DNA of 42,015 nt from CAYWWY01 sp964580185 (GCA_964580185.1 CAZOJQ010000025.1:1-42015), one strand, 5' to 3'; shown: positions 24,135 to 32,215, counted from the stretch's first letter. Translations and numbers: made by a program. Notes: a model not told the origin generated them from the sequence alone.

Positions 24135-25091
24135 ATGAAACGGAACTCACCCATTAATAAGGCCATCGAAATGAGAAAACAATGGTTTAGTCTGGATCGT
24201 GTTCAGATTCCCAATCGAGAATGGCTCTATTTGCTTAGTGACGAAAGCCGGAATTCCATGATGATTGAAGGGGTCTTCTTCCATGAAGAAGACCTTCAAA
24301 AAGCAGTGGAAGGGAGATACTCCACCGGGAGCGAGATTTCCAATTACTTTCGCGCAGCGATGACCTACTATCATTTGGCTCTCGAAATTCATCATACCGG
24401 CGAGAAGGAGCCCTGCCAGACTCTTGTCAAAAACGCGCACAGAATGCTTTTTGATGGGGTTATCGCCAACAACAGAGATCTTGGAACCTTCAGAGTGGGC
24501 AAGATCCAAATTACGGGAGCGAAAATTCAACCTCCTGAGTTCGATATTCCTGATTGGATCCATCTTTGGTGCGCTTATTCGCAGTATGCATTCGAAAACC
24601 ATCCCATTCATGAAGCAGCAGCCCGGTCGCATACGTTTTTTGAATGCATCCACCCATTCAAAGATGGGAACGGAAGAGCGGGAAGGATTTTGATGAATTT
24701 CCATTTTATCGCCCGAGGGTACCCGAATATTGTCATAAAAGGGGATGAGAAAGCGGGTCGGGATCAATACATCCATGCCTTAGAAGAATGTGAGCGAACC
24801 CTTCGGGAGATCTTTCTCTTGGCTCCGAGCTCGTTCACGCCGCAAAAGATCGATCTTTTTTTCGACCAATCCCACACACAACTTTTGTCTACGCTGATTG
24901 CCAACCAACTGATCCATTCCATGGATCGGTTGATTTGCCAAGCCCATCCTGATCTCGTTCTTTCAGTAGAAGCATATGCACGTCAAGTGAAAAAGAAACC
25001 AGAAACAGTCCGCAAGATGATTGAAAGGAAGCAAATCATTGCATTCAAACCCAAAGGGAGATGGGTGGTTTTTCCCCACGACCATCCTTAG
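24135..25091 (+). CDS. Fic family AMP/NMP-transferase with an N-terminal inhibitory motif and a C-terminal HTH-like segment
   Basis: This 318-residue protein carries the Fic active-site motif HPFKDGNGRAGR at residues 173-184, with the catalytic histidine first, so it should transfer AMP or another nucleotide phosphate to a protein hydroxyl. An SMMIEG motif at residues 41-46 fits the (S/T)xxxE(G/N) inhibitory helix of class II Fic proteins, whose glutamate blocks ATP binding. The last 50 residues (LSVEAYARQVKKKPETVRKM) look like a MerR/excisionase-type helix-turn-helix. GAGGAG precedes the ATG. It is a single gene, so inhibition is built in rather than supplied by a partner. The target is unknown. 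Confidence 0.85.
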   Translation: MKRNSPINKAIEMRKQWFSLDRVQIPNREWLYLLSDESRNSMMIEGVFFHEEDLQKAVEGRYSTGSEISNYFRAAMTYYHLALEIHHTGEKEPCQTLVKNAHRMLFDGVIANNRDLGTFRVGKIQITGAKIQPPEFDIPDWIHLWCAYSQYAFENHPIHEAAARSHTFFECIHPFKDGNGRAGRILMNFHFIARGYPNIVIKGDEKAGRDQYIHALEECERTLREIFLLAPSSFTPQKIDLFFDQSHTQLLSTLIANQLIHSMDRLICQAHPDLVLSVEAYARQVKKKPETVRKMIERKQIIAFKPKGRWVVFPHDHP

Positions 25092-25211
25092 GTTCTGTGT
25101 TCGTTTTTTCTTTCTTGCTGCGAACTAGCCTTACTTCAAGAAAACACTCATCGGAGCAAAGGCAGCCATTGTTCCGAAACCAACGAAGTGTGTTGTATGA
25201 GGGAGGAAAAA

Positions 25212-26141
25212 GTGTTTCAGAGAAGGTATTATCGGGTTATGTTGGGAAAAGCAGGGATTTATGCTCAAGAAGCAAAAGAAAAAGGGTTTATCGGGGCTGA
25301 TTGGGATGTAACTATGGATCTGACGGGAGTGCTTCCGGATGATTGGAGGGACTTCAACAAACAATGGATTCCCGCATTCTTAGAAAAGAATCCCGGAAAG
25401 ACCAAAATAGCAGCTGGGTTGGCTTGCGGAATGTTCCATACCCTTTGCAAAGGAATCCGAATAGGAGATATTGTGCTAAGTCCAGATGGAAAAAGCTCTT
25501 TTCTTATCGGAGAAGTAAATTCTGATTACTACTATGTTCAAGGAGAAAACTTACCTCATCGGAGAACGATCCGATGGTTCCCTTTCACTATCCCGAGATC
25601 TGAAATGAGCGAAACGCTTAAAAGTTCGTTAAGTTCTCCGGGAGCTGTTTGCTGCATTACCAAACAAACGGAAGAGATCAAAGCATTTATCGATCAGAGT
25701 TTTCCACAGGGAACTGAGATCGGGATCAATATAGAAGACCCGACCGCATTCGCAATGGAGAAGCATTTGGAGGACTTCCTTGTGCATAATTGGAAATCAA
25801 CTCCTCTAGGGAAAGATTTCGAACTCTTTGAAGAAGATGGGCAAATTGTAGGTCAACAGTACCCCACTGATACAGGGCCCATCGATATACTGGCGATCAG
25901 TAAAGATAAGAAGAGTTTGCTAGTTGTTGAGTTGAAAAAGGGGAGGGCAAGCGATAGCGTGGTTGGGCAAATTCTAAGGTACATGGGATACGTTCAGGAC
26001 GTTTTGGCAGAACCCGGACAAAGCGTACGGGGAGTTATCATTGCAATGAAAGAAGATCCGAGGCTTCGCAGAGCTTTGAGAATGACCAAACAGATCGAAT
26101 TGTATCGATACAAAGTAGACTTCAAACTGGTAAAAACCTGA
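25212..26141 (+). CDS. Predicted restriction-type nuclease with a NucS/DUF91-like PD-(D/E)XK C-terminal domain
   Basis: This protein of about 309 residues has a C-terminal PD-(D/E)XK core: GPIDILAISKDKKSLLVVEL, then KKGRASDSVVGQILRYMGYV, which gives the D...(E)xK arrangement of NucS and related nucleases, preceded by an AMEKHLEDFLVHNW helix. The N-terminal half (YYRVMLGKAGIYAQEAKEKG, then DIVLSPDGKSSFLIGEV) resembles the EVE/PUA-like specificity regions of modification-dependent restriction enzymes. GTG at 25212 is chosen because GGGAGG lies exactly 5 bases before it; ATG at 25197 is possible. It starts 120 bases after the Fic gene and 10 bases before a GIY-YIG gene, forming a two-nuclease unit. 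Confidence 0.65.
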   Translation: MFQRRYYRVMLGKAGIYAQEAKEKGFIGADWDVTMDLTGVLPDDWRDFNKQWIPAFLEKNPGKTKIAAGLACGMFHTLCKGIRIGDIVLSPDGKSSFLIGEVNSDYYYVQGENLPHRRTIRWFPFTIPRSEMSETLKSSLSSPGAVCCITKQTEEIKAFIDQSFPQGTEIGINIEDPTAFAMEKHLEDFLVHNWKSTPLGKDFELFEEDGQIVGQQYPTDTGPIDILAISKDKKSLLVVELKKGRASDSVVGQILRYMGYVQDVLAEPGQSVRGVIIAMKEDPRLRRALRMTKQIELYRYKVDFKLVKT

Positions 26142-26151
26142 GAGGGATCCT

Positions 26152-26736
26152 ATGGCTGGACAAGTACAAAGGATCGAGGTAAATTGGAAAGGTCCTTTTT
26201 CATGGCCAGGGTATGAAAAGAAAAATGGGCTTCAACAGCTTCCGAACACATCTGGAGTCTATCTTCAATCATTCTTGTTTGATGAAGGGTTCTTAATCTA
26301 CGCAGCCGGCCTTACTCGACGATCGATACTCGAGCGGTTTCGGGAACATACCAAGAAGTACATCAATGGGGAATACAATGTGCTAGACCTCCAGTTTGCG
26401 CAGAAAGGGATCCGGAAGGAAATATGGCATGGATGGGGGTATGCCCGTGAGCATCGAGAGGAGTTTGAGTTCAGGAAAAAGGAGATAATCGAAGGGGTCC
26501 ATAAAGAACTTACTGGATTCCGCATTTTTATCGGTGAGCTTGAGAATCAACCTAGGATCCATGAACGGCTTGAAGCAGCTATCATGAACCAATTGTATCG
26601 GATGCCGCCCCCTATATGTGTTATTCCCGACAGAGGAATGCGGCTTTCCCCTCGCTGGGCTTCGGAGGAACCGATTTTTGTAAAGAATAACTGTTTAGTG
26701 GTACTTTATGGTCTTCCAGATGAGCTAGAAATTTAG
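26152..26736 (+). CDS. GIY-YIG-like nuclease domain protein
   Basis: This 194-residue protein shows SGVYLQSFLFDEGFLIYAAG, then LTRRSILERFREHTKKYING, which matches the GVY...IYAG spacing, the arginine and the RxxxH helix of GIY-YIG nucleases (the Y-I-G part is Y-A-A-G here). Near residue 140 IHERLEAAIMNQLY could supply the conserved glutamate. It starts 10 bases after the NucS-like gene in the same direction with a GAGGG site, so the two are probably cotranscribed. Its stop is followed at once by a decapitated DJ-1 gene. The precise function is unknown; restriction or anti-phage action is inferred from context. Confidence 0.55.
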   Translation: MAGQVQRIEVNWKGPFSWPGYEKKNGLQQLPNTSGVYLQSFLFDEGFLIYAAGLTRRSILERFREHTKKYINGEYNVLDLQFAQKGIRKEIWHGWGYAREHREEFEFRKKEIIEGVHKELTGFRIFIGELENQPRIHERLEAAIMNQLYRMPPPICVIPDRGMRLSPRWASEEPIFVKNNCLVVLYGLPDELEI

Positions 26737-27177
26737 GAAAGCCCGTCAGTGACAGGTATGATTGGATTACGAGCCAATGAAAACCAAACGCTTGATCAAG
26801 TGGATCCAAGTCTGTATTCCGCGCTGATTCTTCCTGGAATCGATCGTTCCACTCGGGATAAAACGATGAATAATGAAACCCTGATGGCGCTGATCAAAGA
26901 ATATGATCAGGCCAAGAAGATCATCGCCGCAGTCTGCGCGGCCCCTGTTTTGTTGGGGAAAGCGGGTATCCTCAAAAAAAGGCGGTTTTGCTCTGATGTG
27001 AAAGACCACCCGTCCTTTCAGGGAGCAGTACGCGTAGATGGGCCAGCGGTTCGAGACGCGCATTTGATCACAGGATTGGGGTCTCGAATCTTCCATTTCA
27101 CTGCCTTGTTGATTGAAGCCTTGGCGGGCCAGGAAGAAGCCAAAGAATATAGACTGTGGGCGGGAATATCGACTTAG
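26737..27177 (+). pseudogene. DJ-1/PfpI family protein lacking its N-terminus
   Basis: Homology begins directly after the TAG of the GIY-YIG gene in the same frame: SVTGMIGLRANENQTLDQVD, then PSLYSALILPGIDR, KKIIAAVCAAPVLLGKAGIL and the DGPAVRDAHLITGLG end. The nucleophile cysteine (AAVCAAP) is present. A complete DJ-1 protein has about 45 more residues at the start, including the first beta-strand and the conserved glutamate of the active site, which are absent. The next possible start is GTG 26749. The upstream DNA belongs to the two nuclease genes, so they appear to have replaced the 5' end. It is probably not active. Confidence 0.7.
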
Positions 27178-27255
27178 CCTTTGTTCGGGCAGTCATCTAG
27201 AATCGAGAATCGAGATCGAGGATCAAGCCGTATCCCCCGCGGCATCCAATCATTG

Positions 27256-27264
27256 TGTTATAAT
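27256..27264 (+). promoter_or_regulatory. Extended -10 promoter of the DUF2156 gene
   Basis: TGtTATAAT at 27256-27264, followed 26 bases later by the start at 27291, which has GGAGGGG. Confidence 0.5.
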
Positions 27265-27290
27265 CATTTATGAAATTATAGGAGGGGACT

Positions 27291-28211
27291 ATGGAATGGA
27301 ACCCAATCACAATCGATAATCGATCGCTGTTCGAAGAACATTTACAAGGAGCTCGGGGGTTTGGTCTTTCGGATCTATTGTTTACCAACCTCTATCTATG
27401 GAGGAATGCAAAACAACTCAGATTCCATGTTTCACAGGAATATCTTCTAGTCGGCAGCTTTGTCGATCCGCATCATCCCGTGTTTTTTATGCCTTTAAGG
27501 AAGATTGATCATCAATCTACCGGGTTTGATTCGATTCTTTCTCCCTTGTTTTCCTCATATGAGGCCTTTCAGTTCACGTCTCTTCCGAAGGATATTGCCG
27601 AAGGATTGATCTCCTTGTTCCCGTCGGGTACTGAGATGCGCGCGAATCCAGATCGGTTCGATTATGTGTATCATACATCCGATCTAATCCGCTTGGAAGG
27701 GAAGAAGTACCACACCAAAAAAAACTGGATTCATCAATTTCAAAAGAAGTATTCATGGTCTTTTCTTCAAATCACCCAGGAAAGAATCCCTCAGGTCATT
27801 GAAACCCAACATGCGTGGTGCAAGCAACATCAATGTCAATTGCATGCTTCTCTGGATGCTGAGTACAAAGGGATTTTGGACATCTTGGAACACAAAGATC
27901 AGTTGAGTTGGGTTGGTGGGTTGATTGAAGTAGAAGGCAAGGTTGTAGCCTATTCTATTGGAGAACTTCTAAACGAAGAGATGGTTGTGATCCACGTGGA
28001 AAAGGCGAGTCCAGAATACAATGGTGCCTATCAAATGATCAATCAGCAGTTCCTTATGTATTGTTGGAACGATGTTCCGTTTGTCAACCGCGAAGAAGAC
28101 CTTGGCCTTGAAGGCTTGCGAAGAGCTAAGAAATCCTACCATCCCGCGCATATGGTCGAAAAGTATTCGATTATCCATCCGGCATCCGGTTCGGCTAAGC
28201 CTGTTGTGTAG
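27291..28211 (+). CDS. DUF2156 protein (GNAT-like fold, phosphatidylglycerol lysyltransferase C-terminal type)
   Basis: This 306-residue protein matches DUF2156: the N-terminal LSDLLFTNLYLWRNA, the FVDPHHPVFFMPL strand, and the diagnostic LEGKKYHTKKNWIHQFQKKY near residue 145, then VAYSIGELLNEEMVVIHVEK and FVNREEDLGLEGLRRAKKSY at the end. The family has two GNAT domains and some members use aminoacyl-tRNA to modify lipids or peptides, but most soluble members such as this one are uncharacterised. No membrane segments are seen. It stands alone with its own promoter. The 154 bases after it hold no gene. Confidence 0.8.
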   Translation: MEWNPITIDNRSLFEEHLQGARGFGLSDLLFTNLYLWRNAKQLRFHVSQEYLLVGSFVDPHHPVFFMPLRKIDHQSTGFDSILSPLFSSYEAFQFTSLPKDIAEGLISLFPSGTEMRANPDRFDYVYHTSDLIRLEGKKYHTKKNWIHQFQKKYSWSFLQITQERIPQVIETQHAWCKQHQCQLHASLDAEYKGILDILEHKDQLSWVGGLIEVEGKVVAYSIGELLNEEMVVIHVEKASPEYNGAYQMINQQFLMYCWNDVPFVNREEDLGLEGLRRAKKSYHPAHMVEKYSIIHPASGSAKPVV

Positions 28212-28365
28212 TGAATATCAGCACACTCGTTGCTTTAGAAGCATATGCTATGAAACACACAAAAAGATTACAACATTTTCGAGGGGGGAAGGGTAGATGG
28301 TGTTTGAGGTTACTTAGATAAACCCAAGTAGGTGTTGTTTTGAAAGATAATAGGCATCAGTTGCA

Positions 28366-28878
28366 TCATCCTCTCCCTCTTCTTCTCGGTATGGGAGCTG
28401 GGGCAACTGGTTCATGCGCTTTCAAACCCTGATCACCAGTCAAGATTTCTACTTCAAACCCCAATTGTGCGTAATTCTCTGCTACTTCTTTTATTGTGGC
28501 ATCGCCAAGTGAAATTTTTCGGACTGCAAGATTTGGCCATGCCTCGGCCAAGGCTTTCAGTTTTTCCGCGGACCATAAAAGGGTTTGATCGGAAAATGCC
28601 GCCCAGGGGGATTCCTCATCAGCGCTTTTCCGCATTAGGTCAGCCAGGGCTTCGCCTCGTTCTTTGCGATTGTGACTAGCTTGTGCGATATGATTGCCTG
28701 TCTCGATGATGCTTGCCAATGGAAGAACGAAGGTTGTCTTTTTCTTCAACTCATCAGTTAGTTTATCATCCACCCGTTGTTTATCCCAACGGTCTGAATC
28801 CGGGCCACAATTCACCTTTCCAGGCACAGCTAGCCATACGCAGAGAATACTTGTGTCAAAAATCAAAACACGCTTCAT
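28366..28878 (-). CDS. PIN-like domain ribonuclease, partner of the overlapping ATPase
   Basis: This 170-residue protein starts MKRVLIFDTSILCVWLAVPG, which places the first PIN acidic residue at Asp8 in the FDTS motif. Glu59 (ASIIETGNHIA), Asp126 (SLGDATIKEVA) and Asp149 (ILTGDQGLKAH) fit the remaining acidic positions of a metal-dependent PIN nuclease. The length and order agree with PIN toxins, although the insert rich in charged residues after residue 20 is unusual. The ATG lies inside the end of the ATPase gene with a 4-base overlap (ATGA), so the two are translationally coupled. I infer an ATPase-controlled RNase; the substrate is unknown. Confidence 0.65.
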   Translation of the reverse strand: MKRVLIFDTSILCVWLAVPGKVNCGPDSDRWDKQRVDDKLTDELKKKTTFVLPLASIIETGNHIAQASHNRKERGEALADLMRKSADEESPWAAFSDQTLLWSAEKLKALAEAWPNLAVRKISLGDATIKEVAENYAQLGFEVEILTGDQGLKAHEPVAPAPIPRRRGRG

Positions 28879-30128
28879 GAAATGTCCTCCCGTTTAAGGG
28901 CTGATTCAATACTACCTTTGCTAGACAAGGTTCCGAGACTACCGCCGGCAATCAACTTGGGTAACTGATCGATATCCTCCAGTTGAGTAAGGCGACTGAA
29001 TCCAGTCCGGTCATCTCGGTGCGCAACCACAATAAAAGGCACCATCGCAAGCCCTGCGGCATCCAGTAGGGCTGGGTTATGCGTGGTGACCAGTACATCG
29101 ATGTTCCGCTCTTCTCCGAGCTTCTTGAGCATATCCACCAGAAAATGGGCACGAGAGGGATGCAGGCCATTATCTACTTCCTCTATGACTAGCAGGCTTC
29201 CTGGCTCGCGTGTGAGGAGAGCTGTGACAATAGCCAAATACCGCAGTGTGCCATCCGACATTCCTCGCGCATCCACCTCATGCGTCGATCGATTTTCCCA
29301 GCCTTCCTCACAGTAAAGCATGGCATCGGTCTTGAATTTTCCGACGGATTCGGTCCAGATTCGCTTGATGTCCCGCTCGGGAAGATCCTTGAGATAGTTG
29401 GTTAGCTTTTCTTCGACAATCCTTTTCCTTTCATTGTCGAGTCCAGCCAATACCCCAGCTATATTGGAGCCATCCGCAAGAAGATTTTCTGAAAGTGGAG
29501 TATAACTTCGCATGTGGCTGGGGATAGGGTCGAATACAAAGATTTTTTGTAAATGGGAAAGCACATGCTTTGCGCCTTCAACAACTTCTTTTTTTATCTT
29601 TAGTGTCTCTGCCTGCGTAAGGACGATATTTGAGCGCTTCAAATCATGTGGATTACCACGACCTTGTTTTCCGGTAGAAAAATACGTGCGAACTCCAGGG
29701 GAGTTGGATTCTTCCTGCTTGGTATAGAACAGCATCTTCTCTTTAGGTTGCTCTCGACGAGGTCCGTAGGTCAGTAAATTGAGTTCTTCCGCAAATACCT
29801 CTGCTTTAGTGCCATTGACAAGCACTGTCAGGTCATATCGATAATCTTGGTTATCTTTATCGCTGCTTATGACAACTGATAACTGAAATTGCTTTTCAGG
29901 TTTGAGGCTCACCCACTCCATACCTCCACGCAGCGCAGGCAGATTTACGTCTCCAGCGATAGCTGGGAAAATGGAAATCCCCAGGCTAACACGATTGAGA
30001 AAAAGAAGCGCATCCAGGCAGTTTGATTTACCGCTGGCATTACTCCCGATGAGGACAGTTAACGGATCAATATAGAGGGTTGCCGAATGGAAACTTTTCC
30101 AGTTCGTAAGTCTCAATTCTTTGATCAT
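28875..30128 (-). CDS. RecF/OLD-like AAA ATPase (AAA_21 type), ATPase subunit of an ATPase-PIN pair
   Basis: This 417-residue protein begins MIKELRLTNWKSFHSATLYI. Walker A is GSNASGKS (28-35), the ABC signature is MSDGT (290-294), Walker B is SLLVIEEVDN (311-320) and the H-loop is TTHNP (348-352). This is the ABC/SMC-like head of OLD-type ATPases without the long coiled coil. There is no Toprim domain at its C-terminus, so unlike OLD proteins the effector is supplied by the next gene, a PIN-like protein. In related defence systems such as Septu, PARIS or Gabija a similar ATPase senses invaders and frees or activates a nuclease. The ATG has GGAAGGTG upstream. Confidence 0.8.
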   Translation of the reverse strand: MIKELRLTNWKSFHSATLYIDPLTVLIGSNASGKSNCLDALLFLNRVSLGISIFPAIAGDVNLPALRGGMEWVSLKPEKQFQLSVVISSDKDNQDYRYDLTVLVNGTKAEVFAEELNLLTYGPRREQPKEKMLFYTKQEESNSPGVRTYFSTGKQGRGNPHDLKRSNIVLTQAETLKIKKEVVEGAKHVLSHLQKIFVFDPIPSHMRSYTPLSENLLADGSNIAGVLAGLDNERKRIVEEKLTNYLKDLPERDIKRIWTESVGKFKTDAMLYCEEGWENRSTHEVDARGMSDGTLRYLAIVTALLTREPGSLLVIEEVDNGLHPSRAHFLVDMLKKLGEERNIDVLVTTHNPALLDAAGLAMVPFIVVAHRDDRTGFSRLTQLEDIDQLPKLIAGGSLGTLSSKGSIESALKREDIS

Positions 30129-30364
30129 GGTTATAACACCTTCCTGTGTTTGAATCGATCATTAACCTGAGCGAGCCAATGGTTCTCGTATAGGATTAAT
30201 GGATTAACTGAGCAAACTATTCAGCTGGTTTAATGGAATCGAGCCGCTTTGGTTTTCATTTTTCATGCTTATCTTCGAGCTTGATTAAGGCCTTATCCGC
30301 TTTACCAAGGGGTTTACCTAGTGCTGGTGTAAGGTAGTGACTGTTATCGCGAAAAGATCTTGAA

Positions 30365-30393
30365 CTGACAATCTGTCGCTTTTTCGCTATAAT
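30365..30393 (+). promoter_or_regulatory. Strong sigma-70-like promoter
   Basis: CTGACA (30365-30370) and TATAAT (30388-30393) are separated by 17 bases. It lies almost 280 bases upstream of the ABC export genes, directly before the nested inverted repeat at 30403-30487. The 170 bases to its left, up to the ATPase start, hold nothing recognisable. Confidence 0.6.
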
Positions 30394-30402
30394 CTTATCA
30401 CA

Positions 30403-30487
30403 GGTTGCTTAGAAAATCAACCCCACGATTTACCTCATACAAAGACTTCCTTTCCCGGGGTTGTTGGTTCATAATGAAAAAGCAACC
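30403..30487 (+). ncRNA. Candidate structured RNA: nested inverted repeats downstream of a promoter
   Basis: GGTTGCTT (30403-30410) pairs perfectly with AAGCAACC (30480-30487), and inside it CAACCCC (30418-30424) pairs perfectly with GGGGTTG (30457-30463), leaving a 32-base loop. The predicted start of transcription is about ten bases before the first arm. This could be a small RNA, a regulatory 5' leader of the export operon, or a small non-autonomous mobile element. I see no flanking target duplication. No known riboswitch class is recognised. Confidence 0.4.
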
Positions 30488-30628
30488 GAGATGGGGCATA
30501 CAGCTATTTGGTTATGATCATGCTTGGTAATCGTTCTGCTTCACGCAGCACTCGATCATCGACTGGCTGTATCATTGGATGCATTCCTCTTTCTGTCGGT
30601 TTTTTACAATCCGTGGCAACTGGTTTTT

Positions 30629-30637
30629 TGGTACAAT
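30629..30637 (+). promoter_or_regulatory. Extended -10 promoter of the ABC export operon
   Basis: TGgTACAAT at 30629-30637 lies 34 bases before the ATPase start at 30672. Confidence 0.4.
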
Positions 30638-30671
30638 CTCCTGCATGTTTTGGAAGAAAGGAGAGAAATGG

Positions 30672-31457
30672 ATGAACCAACCGGCAATCGATCTCGAGGA
30701 AGTCAAGAAAACCTATGGAAAGGGAGTTCAGGCGCTTCGCTGCATTTCGTTGAAAGTAGACCCGGGGATAAAGGTATCTTTGTTGGGACCCAATGGCGCT
30801 GGAAAATCCACGCTCATTGGCGTAATGACAGGGTTAATCCGCCCAGATCGAGGGAGGGTTCGTGTTTGTGGTGTTGATCCGATTATGGAATCCACGGCTT
30901 TGCAAGCACGGTTGGGGGTCATGTCCCAAACCAACGATTTGGATCCGCAGGCCACAGTGATGGACCATTTGGTCTTTCAAGGAAGGATTTTCGGATTGTC
31001 CAGGAAAACAGCCAGAGGAAAGGCAGAAGAATTGATCCATGCGTTTTCTCTCGAGGGAGAACGATCCAAGAAAGCAAAGGCCTTGTCGGGGGGAAACCAG
31101 AGAAAGCTTCATTGCGCGCTTGCGATGGTTCATGATCCAGAGATCTTGTTTCTGGATGAACCCACTGTCGGTATGGATCCTATTGGTCGGGCTCGCTTCT
31201 GGTTGACGATCGATTCGTATCAGAATAGAACAGGGGCATCGATGATCCTCACAACCCAGTATCTCGAAGAAGCGGACCGCCACACCGATCGAATGGTCTT
31301 GCTCATCGAAGGTCAGGTCCATTACGAGGGCAAGATTTCCGCTTTTAAAACGAAAGTGCAGGCATCGCCGGAAGGGAGCCTGGAGGATCGATATGTGGAA
31401 TGGGTCCAAGAGATGGAATCCCATCAGGGGTGCATAGGTCGAGGGGATGCGCTATGA
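30672..31457 (+). CDS. ABC transporter ATP-binding protein (ABC-2/DrrA-NatA type exporter)
   Basis: This 261-residue ATPase has Walker A GPNGAGKS, a Q-loop (VMSQTNDLDPQATVMDHLVF), the signature LSGGNQRK, Walker B ILFLDEPTVGMDP and the switch TTQYLEEAD. The order and the C-terminal GQVHYEGKISAFKTKV are typical of DrrA/NatA-like exporters for drugs, lipids or ions. The ATG at 30672 has GGAGAG upstream. A longer frame starting at 30579 adds residues without ABC similarity and is rejected. Its stop overlaps the permease start by four bases, so the pair is coupled. The substrate is not predictable. Confidence 0.85.
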   Translation: MNQPAIDLEEVKKTYGKGVQALRCISLKVDPGIKVSLLGPNGAGKSTLIGVMTGLIRPDRGRVRVCGVDPIMESTALQARLGVMSQTNDLDPQATVMDHLVFQGRIFGLSRKTARGKAEELIHAFSLEGERSKKAKALSGGNQRKLHCALAMVHDPEILFLDEPTVGMDPIGRARFWLTIDSYQNRTGASMILTTQYLEEADRHTDRMVLLIEGQVHYEGKISAFKTKVQASPEGSLEDRYVEWVQEMESHQGCIGRGDAL

Positions 31458-32215
31458 CCATGGGCGCGCTGTTGCTCATTAAAAGAGCGGTTCTCCAATT
31501 GCTCCGCAATCCTTCCGCTCCCATAAGCGGATTGGGCATGAGTCTTTTCTTTTTGATTGTGTACAACGAAGGAATCGGAGGAATTGGTTTTCTCCCGGAG
31601 TTTGGACAAGCGGGATACCTGGCCTTTCTATTCCCGCTTACTATCGCTTCTCTGGCTATGGGATCATCTTCAGCTGCCGCGTCCAGCCTCCAACGGGATC
31701 TTCAATCGGGGTATTTTCGCAGGATTTATCTCAGTCCACTGCGAAGGTATGCCTTTGTATTGGCACCCTTGGTAGCAGATGGGCTAGGTACCCTTTCTAT
31801 GACTTCGGTATTGGTCCTTGTTGGAGCCCTCATGGGGATACCGTTTCAAATGGGATTGCTTTCCGTTCTCGGGATTTTGCTTCTGTCCTTTCTGTGGGGG
31901 ACAACTATCTCTGGGATGGCGGCCGGTGTCATGATCCGAAGCAAGAATCATCAGGGAGGTCAGATGGTCACGATGCTTGTCTTTCCCCTTCTGTTCTTCA
32001 GCACGACCTTTACCCCAAGAGAACTCATAAGTTCCGAATGGTTTTTGGCAATCGCGCAATTCAATCCGGTCACGTACCTTTTCGAAGGAAGCCGGTTTCT
32101 TCTGGCGGGAACCGCATCCGTAGAGAACTTCTATATGGCATGTTTGATTCTTGGCATTAGCGCCACGGCAGCGACATGCTTTGCATTGCTGGGCTCAAAA
32201 CGGATCTTGGCATAA
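31454..32215 (+). CDS. ABC-2 type permease
   Basis: This 253-residue protein has six hydrophobic segments (GLGMSLFFLIV, AGYLAFLFPLTIASLAMG, MTSVLVLVGALMGI, LLSVLGILLLSFLWG, MVTMLVFPLLFFSTTF, FYMACLILGISATAATCFAL). The ABC-2 loop contains LQRDLQSGYFRRIYLSPLRR and later FFSTTFTPRELI and FNPVTYLFEGSRFLL, as in DrrB/NodJ proteins. It forms the membrane part of the exporter with the ATPase just upstream. Its last codons contain the -35 box of the AraC-type gene promoter. The substrate is unknown. Confidence 0.85.
   Translation: MTMGALLLIKRAVLQLLRNPSAPISGLGMSLFFLIVYNEGIGGIGFLPEFGQAGYLAFLFPLTIASLAMGSSSAAASSLQRDLQSGYFRRIYLSPLRRYAFVLAPLVADGLGTLSMTSVLVLVGALMGIPFQMGLLSVLGILLLSFLWGTTISGMAAGVMIRSKNHQGGQMVTMLVFPLLFFSTTFTPRELISSEWFLAIAQFNPVTYLFEGSRFLLAGTASVENFYMACLILGISATAATCFALLGSKRILA

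Noticed and set aside
30403..30487. Insertion-sequence ends around 30403-30487
   Set aside because: The 8-bp outer arms could be terminal inverted repeats, but there is no target duplication and no transposase; a structured RNA is at least as likely, so it is listed as a candidate only.
30524..30877. 117-residue open frame on the plus strand
   Set aside because: It overlaps the ABC ATPase gene in another frame; a hydrophobic first part is visible but no ribosome site or family supports it.
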